NCBI GenBank assembly: GCA_902463905.1
Contig: CABQHF010000077.1
Span: 1 to 8,892, forward strand
Length of the DNA stretch: 8,892 nucleotides
Reading direction: 5' to 3'
Origin: an uncultured Faecalibacterium sp.
GTDB taxonomy: Bacteria > Bacillota > Clostridia > Oscillospirales > Ruminococcaceae
The position numbers were made by a program, and so were the translations under genes. Shown one piece after another: positions 5,046-8,892 of the stretch; positions within the stretch are counted from its first letter, which is position 1; every line of letters starts with the position of its first letter. The notes beneath the pieces were generated by a model. It was not told the origin of the DNA and searched no databases. It was given only the letters and a program-made list of their open reading frames with translations.

Positions 5046-5095
5046 GCCGGCTGCCGCGCTCCCCCTTTCCGGAAGCGGCAGCCGGCTTTTCTGTT
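5046..5095 (+). terminator. Rho-independent terminator of the alcohol dehydrogenase gene
   Basis: The perfect 12-bp stem GCCGGCTGCCGC/GCGGCAGCCGGC (5046-5057 with 5075-5086) is followed by TTTTCTGTT. It lies 45 bp after the stop codon. Confidence 0.9.
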
Positions 5096-5104
5096 GCCTG
5101 CCCT

Positions 5105-5146
5105 GAACCAAAAAGCGCCCCGGCGGGAGCTTCCCGCCGGGGCGCT
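5105..5146 (-). terminator. Rho-independent terminator of the secreted-protein gene
   Basis: The perfect 15-bp stem AGCGCCCCGGCGGGA with its complement (5114-5128 with 5132-5146) has a 3-nt loop. On the minus strand it is followed by TTTTTGGTT. It faces the alcohol dehydrogenase terminator, insulating the convergent genes. Confidence 0.93.
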
Positions 5147-5156
5147 GCTGTGTTAT

Positions 5157-6125
5157 TTACCGATAAATCGTGAAGGTGCGGCTGATCTCGCTGCAGGAGT
5201 AGTTGCCGCTGACCTTTGCCACCTGAGTGTAGGTGCCGGGTTCGGTGGGCAGGCCGCTGCAGGTCTTGTCCCACAGGAAGCCTTTCTTCTTATAGGTATA
5301 GCTGATGTTCACGCCGTCACCGCTGCGCACCTGGCCGTCAGATTCCAGCACGGCGTTCTTGTCGGCGTTCTTCAGCTCCTCTGCCGTCAGGGAGCTGGGC
5401 AGATCTCCGGCCCAGTACAGCCGCACATTGTCGGTCTTGGGCTTGATCTTGAACATGGCCACACCGGCCGAGTTCAGGTCACCGCTCTCCAGCGCCACCG
5501 CACCGGCCACATAACCGCCGGCATCCACCGGCTGTTCATCCAGATAAATGCGGGTGAAGGCACTCTCCGGCAGGTACTTGCGGATGAGCTCCAGCGCCAG
5601 TTTCAGGCCGTTGGAAACATTCTGGATGGTTTTCACATAGGCCGACGGGAGATAGAAGTTGATGATATCCAGCACCGAGACCGCCTCATCGCCCACGCGC
5701 AGCAGCACGCTGACATCGTTGCCGTCGATGAGCTGCTTGAGGTAGCTGTAGACGTTGAACTCCTCGGTCTGATCCGGAGTGGCGGACATCTTTTTGGGCA
5801 GGGGGATCAGCTTGAGCAGGATGCGGAGCTTATCCGACAGCAGCAGCGTCACATAGCCGTTGGCCTGGCCGCTGGTGCCCATGACCACGCCGATGTACTG
5901 GGCATCGGCGGGGGTGGTCTGGATCTCCAGCTTGTGGTCCGCGCCGTAGGTCAGTTCACCGGAGGCCTTGATGCGCACCGAGATGATATCGTTTTCTGCT
6001 TCGCTCGCCGCCTGAGTCTGGGCCGCCGGCTCCGGCTGGGCTGCAGCCGCACTGACCGGAACCGCCAGCGTACCGGCCAGGAACACAGCCGCCAGCAAAA
6101 GGGCAATGCCTCGTTTCATTTTCAT
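5157..6125 (-). CDS. Secreted protein of unknown function with C-terminal Ig-like (MBG-like) segment
   Basis: This 322-aa exported protein is from a family I do not recognise. It has a clear Sec signal peptide: basic MKMKR, hydrophobic core GIALLLAAVFLAGTLAV, probable type I cleavage after VSA at residue 26. There is no lipobox, sortase motif or C-terminal anchor, so it is probably released. An Ala/Gln/Pro/Glu linker (27-45) leads to a body (46-225) with amphipathic segments such as KLRILLKLIPLPKK (99-112) and GLKLALELIRKYLPESAF (173-190). The last 50 residues (SYTYKKKGF...LPTEPGTYTQVAKVSGNY...TFTI) look like an MBG/Big-type Ig-like domain. The only cysteines, C289 and C311, lie in this domain and could form a disulfide. 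The start has AAGGAGG 10 bases upstream. It is monocistronic with its own promoter and terminator. A cell-surface or adhesion role is possible but unsupported. Confidence 0.88.
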   Translation of the reverse strand: MKMKRGIALLLAAVFLAGTLAVPVSAAAAQPEPAAQTQAASEAENDIISVRIKASGELTYGADHKLEIQTTPADAQYIGVVMGTSGQANGYVTLLLSDKLRILLKLIPLPKKMSATPDQTEEFNVYSYLKQLIDGNDVSVLLRVGDEAVSVLDIINFYLPSAYVKTIQNVSNGLKLALELIRKYLPESAFTRIYLDEQPVDAGGYVAGAVALESGDLNSAGVAMFKIKPKTDNVRLYWAGDLPSSLTAEELKNADKNAVLESDGQVRSGDGVNISYTYKKKGFLWDKTCSGLPTEPGTYTQVAKVSGNYSCSEISRTFTIYR

Positions 6126-6212
6126 AGGTCTTGAACCTCCTTATCTGCAGCCGTGCACCCGGCACGCTGCCTGTCGGGAAAAAGCCGCTGCCGCGGCCTG
6201 TTTTGTACCCTG

Positions 6213-6241
6213 ATTTTACCGCAAAACACGCAGTGGGTCAA
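6213..6241 (-). promoter_or_regulatory. Promoter of the secreted-protein gene
   Basis: On the minus strand TTGACC (6236-6241), 17-bp spacer, TAAAAT (6213-6218). The leader of about 80 nt contains two hairpins: GCCGC/GCGGC followed by five U (6184-6197, then 6179-6183), and one (6147-6170) ending five bases before AAGGAGG. Confidence 0.85.
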
Positions 6242-6267
6242 TAACGGGATTCAACCACCGACCGTGC

Positions 6268-6299
6268 AAAACAAAAAACGTGCAGGCGCGCTGCACGTT
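6268..6299 (-). terminator. Rho-independent terminator of the GntR-family gene
   Basis: The 9-bp stem AACGTGCAG/CTGCACGTT (6277-6285 with 6291-6299) has a 5-nt loop. On the minus strand a T-rich run (TTTTTTGTTTT) starts at the stem end. It lies just after the stop codon. Confidence 0.92.
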
Positions 6300-6312
6300 C
6301 CATTCCTCTGTG

Positions 6313-6996
6313 TTACGGCTCCTGCCCATCCGTGAAGTAATCCGGGTGCAGCCGTTGGGCCTCTTCCACCGACTGCTTGTAGCGGTTCAGGTGGTTTTCC
6401 AACGCACGGTTCAGCTCCTGGGTATCGTTCTGCAGCATGGCGTCCAGAATGCGGGTGTGGGCCGCACAGACAGCCTTGTTCTCATTGGTCTGCAGACTGA
6501 ACTTGCGGATGCGCTCCACATGCTGCAGGCTTTCCAGCATATGGTCGAAATGGCGTTCCATGCCGCACAGCTCAAAGGCGCGGCGGTGGAAGGCGTTGTC
6601 CAGCTCCAGCAGCCGCATCTCCCGGTTCGGCTCATTGCGGGAGGCCTCCAGTACCCGGTAGGTCTCGATGAGCTGGCGGTAATTCGCTTCCTGCTCCGGT
6701 GTCAGGCGGCCGCACATCCGGGTCAGGATCTCTTTTTCCAATGTATAGCGGGAAAACTGTTCCAGCTCCATGAGCTGCAGGTCGATGGGGGCCACATGGG
6801 TGCCGCTCTGGGGCTTGATGGTCACCATATGCGCATTGTTCAGCAGGATCAGCGCTTCCCGCATGGGGGTGCGGCTGATGCCCAGCTCCTCGGCCAGCTC
6901 CCGGTCATTCAGCGGGTCGCCGGGCTTGAGCTCCATGGTGATGATGCGGCTGCGCACCGTATTATATGCCAGATCCCGCGCATTGCGTATTGCCAT
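6313..6996 (-). CDS. GntR-family transcriptional regulator, FCD (FadR) subfamily
   Basis: This 227-aa protein has the usual length of FCD regulators, which bind DNA as dimers and usually respond to small organic acids or sugar acids. The N-terminal winged helix contains RSRIITMELKPGDPLNDREL (15-34) and the recognition helix ELGISRTPMREALILL (37-52). The wing ends in SGTHVAPID (64-72). The all-helical C-terminal FCD domain has the metal-site pattern D133-x3-H137 (ELDNAFHRRAFELCG), H180 and H202 (NHLNRY), so a metal-bound carboxylate ligand is likely. The start at 6996 is set by GGAGG 9 bases upstream. It has its own consensus promoter, a 10-bp palindrome downstream of it suited to autoregulation, and its own terminator. 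Target genes are not evident; none of its close neighbours is a transporter or sugar-acid enzyme. Confidence 0.95.
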   Translation of the reverse strand: MAIRNARDLAYNTVRSRIITMELKPGDPLNDRELAEELGISRTPMREALILLNNAHMVTIKPQSGTHVAPIDLQLMELEQFSRYTLEKEILTRMCGRLTPEQEANYRQLIETYRVLEASRNEPNREMRLLELDNAFHRRAFELCGMERHFDHMLESLQHVERIRKFSLQTNENKAVCAAHTRILDAMLQNDTQELNRALENHLNRYKQSVEEAQRLHPDYFTDGQEP

Positions 6997-7027
6997 TACA
7001 CGTTTCCTCCATCCGGAACGTCAGGAT

Positions 7028-7037
7028 TGATATATCA
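7028..7037. promoter_or_regulatory. Palindrome TGATATATCA, candidate GntR autoregulatory operator
   Basis: This perfect 10-bp palindrome lies about +11 to +20 relative to the predicted transcription start of the GntR gene, a typical place for self-repression. FCD regulators bind short palindromes of this size, but the exact motif for this protein is unknown. Confidence 0.45.
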
Positions 7038-7053
7038 GTGTTCCTTTGCAATC

Positions 7054-7082
7054 ATATTACCCAACCGCCGGGCCGCTGTCAA
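7054..7082 (-). promoter_or_regulatory. Promoter of the GntR-family gene
   Basis: On the minus strand perfect TTGACA (7077-7082), 17-bp spacer, TAATAT (7054-7059). It lies in the 117-bp gap after the PAP2 gene. No terminator is visible for the PAP2 gene, so some read-through into this gene is possible. Confidence 0.88.
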
Positions 7083-7113
7083 GAGGAACCGGATCTTTTT
7101 CGTTTCTCTGCCC

Positions 7114-7755
7114 TCAGCTGTTCTTCCCGTGCGGACGATACAGCACCGGCACCCACACAAAGGCCACCGCAAGGCCGCACACCACGTCGATGACGGAGTG
7201 CTGTTTGGTGAACACGGTGGATGCACAGATCAGCCCGGCCCACACCCAGGCCAGCACCTTCAGGCCCGGGCGTTTCTTCGTGAGGGTGCTGTTGCTGAAA
7301 GCCATCGCCATGCAGGCAGAACTCTGGCAGTGGATGGACGGGCACACGTTGACCGAGGCGTCCGCCTTCCACAGCAGCTGCATGATCCACATGGCCAGGT
7401 TGCTGCGGCCCACTTCCTCCGCTGCCGGGCGGATGTCCAGGCCGTTGGGCAGCAGCATGTAGATGATGAGGCAGAAGGTCATGCCCGCAAACATGCTCAG
7501 GCAGAGTTTATCATAGCTGGTAGTGTCGTACCACCACAGCAGAGCCGTGACCCCTGCCAGCAGCAAAAACCAGCTGCAATAAGGGAACACGAACCATTCG
7601 TTGAAGGGGATCAGATCGTCCAGCGGGCTGTGGATGATGTATTTCGGGCTTTTGACCGTAAAGTCCAGCCAGAAGAACCAGATCAGGTAGATCACCCAGT
7701 ACAGCTGGAACCACAGGTGCGGTTTACACCGGCTGCGCAGTTGGGTCAGATTCAT
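7114..7755 (-). CDS. PAP2-superfamily membrane phosphatase-like protein
   Basis: This 213-aa integral membrane protein has about five predicted membrane segments (roughly 15-33, 55-77, 84-103, 165-182 and 187-206). PAP2 enzymes dephosphorylate lipid phosphates such as phosphatidic acid or undecaprenyl pyrophosphate, or exchange phospho-headgroups, at the outer membrane face. Motif C2 is CPSIHC (P139-S140-I141-H142), and motif C3 is STVFTKQHSVIDV, with nucleophile H186 and D190. Motif C1 is partial: LLPNGLDIRP keeps R109-P110 but lacks the usual Lys seven residues before the Arg. This layout recalls the PAP2_3/inositolphosphotransferase-like branch. The start at 7755 has AGGAG 7 bases upstream; the 113 extra upstream codons are rejected because they run antisense into the HAD gene and contain no ribosome site. 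It is divergent from the HAD hydrolase, with overlapping promoters. The exact substrate is unknown. Confidence 0.88.
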   Translation of the reverse strand: MNLTQLRSRCKPHLWFQLYWVIYLIWFFWLDFTVKSPKYIIHSPLDDLIPFNEWFVFPYCSWFLLLAGVTALLWWYDTTSYDKLCLSMFAGMTFCLIIYMLLPNGLDIRPAAEEVGRSNLAMWIMQLLWKADASVNVCPSIHCQSSACMAMAFSNSTLTKKRPGLKVLAWVWAGLICASTVFTKQHSVIDVVCGLAVAFVWVPVLYRPHGKNS

Positions 7756-7769
7756 AGCAAGTCTCCTAT

Positions 7770-7783
7770 ATTTCAAATGAAAT
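7770..7783. promoter_or_regulatory. Inverted repeat ATTTCA-AA-TGAAAT in the PAP2 leader
   Basis: A perfect 6+2+6 inverted repeat lies between the PAP2 -10 element and its ribosome site, over the expected transcription start. It could be an operator; the cognate protein is unknown and the stem is too AT-rich to be a strong RNA hairpin. Confidence 0.3.
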
Positions 7784-7791
7784 GACGTACT

Positions 7792-7820
7792 ATTATAGCA
7801 TATTCCATCCACTTGCGCAA
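7792..7820 (-). promoter_or_regulatory. Promoter of the PAP2 gene
   Basis: On the minus strand TTGCGC (7815-7820), 17-bp spacer, perfect TATAAT (7792-7797). Its -35 overlaps that of the opposing promoter by 4 bp. Confidence 0.8.
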
Positions 7821-7841
7821 ACCCTGCCGGTGCTATAAAAT
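7813..7841 (+). promoter_or_regulatory. Promoter of the HAD hydrolase gene
   Basis: TTGCGC (7813-7818), 17-bp spacer, TAAAAT (7836-7841). The -35 shares the palindrome TTGCGCAA (7813-7820) with the divergent PAP2 promoter. The leader holds a stable hairpin (GTGCCC-C-GGC/GCCGGGCAC, 7865-7890). Confidence 0.7.
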
Positions 7842-7912
7842 AAGGGTGAATGCCCGGATATGCTGTGCCCCGGCCCCAAAAGCCGGGCACCCTGTGGATA
7901 AAAGGAGCTTTT

Positions 7913-8821
7913 ATGTCAGAAACATTTTCCCCTGTACGCCTTGCCGCCCTGGACCTGGACGGCACCCTGCTGAGCGGCCACAGCGAGGTGACCCCGCGCA
8001 CCCGGCAGGCGCTGGCCCGTGCCGCCGCCAACGGAGTGGTCATCGTGCCCGCCACCGGCCGCCCGCTGGCCAGCCTGCCGCCCATCGTTGCCACACTGCC
8101 CGGTGTGCGCTATGCGCTCACCTCCAACGGTGCCGCTGTGTGGGATCTGCACAACGACCCGCTGGGGGCCGTGTACAGCCGGTACGCCAACGCCGCCGAG
8201 CATGAGACCAGCGAACCGGAAGCTGTGCTGCACGACCTGATGCCGGTGGAGACTGCCCGCGAGGTGTTCGCCCTGTGCGAGGCCTGCCATGCCGACCTGC
8301 GCATCTTTGCGGACGGCCGCGCCATGACCGACCGTGCCAGCATGGAGTACAACGCTGCCTGCCACGCCCGCAAGGGCAGCACCGAGGCCCGCCAGCCTGA
8401 CGACGGCCGCTTTACCATCGTGCGGGACTTTGCCGAGTGGATGAGCCGCCACGCCCACGAGGTGGAAAAGATGTGCGTCTTTTTCGGCGACCCGGACCTT
8501 GCTTCTTCCTGGCTGCCCCGGTTCCGCGCCATTCCGGGCGTCGAAGTGGTGCAGGGCTCCCCGGACAATGTCGAGGTGACCGCCGCCGGTGTGGACAAGG
8601 GCTCGGCTCTGCTGGCCCTGGCCGACCACCTGGGCATTCCCCACGAACAGACCCTGGCCGTGGGCGACAGCGAAAACGACCGTGCCATGCTGGAAAAAGC
8701 CGGCATCGCCGCCGTCATGGCCAACGGCATGCCCCACATCAAGGCCCTTGCGGACCTTATCACCGAGGCCGACTGCGACCACGACGGCGTGGCCGAGGTG
8801 TTTGAAAAGCTCGGTCTTTGA
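7913..8821 (+). CDS. Cof-type HAD-IIB family hydrolase (sugar-phosphate/nucleotide phosphatase-like)
   Basis: This 302-aa cytoplasmic HAD-superfamily hydrolase is of the Cof/YbjI-YidA type, enzymes that dephosphorylate sugar phosphates, FMN or related metabolites with Mg2+. Motif I is ALDLDGTLL, with nucleophile D14 and acid/base D16. Motif II is in LTSNGAAV (S71), after the PATGRPL segment typical of class IIB. Motif III is VDKGSALL with K229. Motif IV is GDSENDRAML with D252 and D256. The region between motifs II and III (about 85-215) is the C2B cap that sets substrate choice and carries family-specific sequence. The start at 7913 has AAGGAG 5 bases upstream; a longer frame begins 21 codons earlier but runs through the leader hairpin without a ribosome site. 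It is probably monocistronic; no clear terminator is seen before the right edge. The natural substrate cannot be told. Confidence 0.95.
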   Translation: MSETFSPVRLAALDLDGTLLSGHSEVTPRTRQALARAAANGVVIVPATGRPLASLPPIVATLPGVRYALTSNGAAVWDLHNDPLGAVYSRYANAAEHETSEPEAVLHDLMPVETAREVFALCEACHADLRIFADGRAMTDRASMEYNAACHARKGSTEARQPDDGRFTIVRDFAEWMSRHAHEVEKMCVFFGDPDLASSWLPRFRAIPGVEVVQGSPDNVEVTAAGVDKGSALLALADHLGIPHEQTLAVGDSENDRAMLEKAGIAAVMANGMPHIKALADLITEADCDHDGVAEVFEKLGL

Positions 8822-8892
8822 GCCAGTTTTCAGGCCCTTCGTCATTTTTGTGCAATGTATACAAGGTCTTATGCAAAACATTGTGCTTGTTG
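8822..8892. other. Intergenic tail with palindrome and weak promoter-like sequence
   Basis: No gene is visible here. TGTATACA (8856-8863) is a perfect 8-bp palindrome. TTGTGC (8848-8853), 16-bp spacer and TATGCA form a weak plus-strand promoter candidate. CAATGT and ACATTG (8853-8858 and 8878-8883) form a 6-bp inverted repeat. This is probably the control region of a gene beyond the right edge. Confidence 0.3.

Noticed and set aside
5094..6134. 346-codon plus-strand open frame opposite the secreted protein
   Set aside because: It would cross a terminator stem and is antisense to a gene with signal peptide, ribosome site, promoter and terminator.
6280..7785. 501-codon plus-strand open frame
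   Set aside because: It runs antisense through both the GntR and PAP2 genes and their promoter; it has no start signals or domains.
7756..8094. N-terminal extension of the PAP2 gene by 113 codons
   Set aside because: It would cover the divergent promoters and the start of the HAD gene in antisense; the ATG at 7755 has a good ribosome site.
8848..8864. TTGTGCAATGTATACAA as a second Rex site
   Set aside because: The half-sites TTGT and ACAA are 9 bases apart instead of 10, and the inner bases do not match the consensus.
7916..8881. 321-codon minus-strand open frame opposite the HAD gene
   Set aside because: It is a composition-driven shadow (Gly/His/Val-rich), while the plus strand carries all four HAD motifs.

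Overview
The window looks like chromosome of a high-GC gut Firmicute of the Ruminococcaceae/Oscillospiraceae. Faecalibacterium is my best guess, from the protein flavour, strong GGAGG ribosome sites, sigma-A promoters and tRNAs with encoded CCA; this is an inference and no database was searched. Most of it is ordinary, well-ordered bacterial sequence. I find no CRISPR array, phage, insertion sequence with a transposase, or obvious new multi-gene system. The interest lies in regulatory DNA and a few unassigned genes. No gene-free stretch exceeds 300 bases.

Region 1 (1-3051) is a sulfur/iron-sulfur neighbourhood. On the minus strand, a cysteine desulfurase (nifS type) is followed 2 bp later by an IscU/NifU-type scaffold gene that runs off the left edge. 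Upstream of them are an unrecognised 146-aa gene, a palindromic MITE-like element of about 140 bp, and a single-domain rhodanese. Divergent from the rhodanese is an Rrf2/IscR-type regulator with three clustered cysteines plus a cysteine-rich tail. The plausible logic is that the regulator senses Fe-S status, the desulfurase and scaffold build clusters, and the rhodanese handles persulfide sulfur.

Region 2 (3052-3595) holds tRNA-Trp(CCA), tRNA-Asp(GTC) and tRNA-Thr(GGT). They form two transcription units, each with a perfect TTGACA-17-TATAAT promoter and a rho-independent terminator.

Region 3 (3596-5156) is a monocistronic iron-containing alcohol dehydrogenase. Its promoter carries an 18-bp sequence matching the clostridial Rex (NADH/NAD+ sensor) operator at 12 of 14 fixed positions, over the -10 element. 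It ends in a strong terminator that faces the terminator of the next, convergent gene.

Region 4 (5100-7082), minus strand, holds a secreted protein of unknown function with a C-terminal Ig-like (MBG-like) segment, and an FCD-type GntR regulator with a probable autoregulatory palindrome. Each has its own promoter and terminator.

Region 5 (7114-8892) has a PAP2-family membrane phosphatase-like gene (minus) and a Cof-type HAD hydrolase (plus). They are transcribed divergently from promoters whose -35 hexamers overlap on the palindrome TTGCGCAA. The last 70 bases hold no gene, only a TGTATACA palindrome and a possible promoter for a gene beyond the window.
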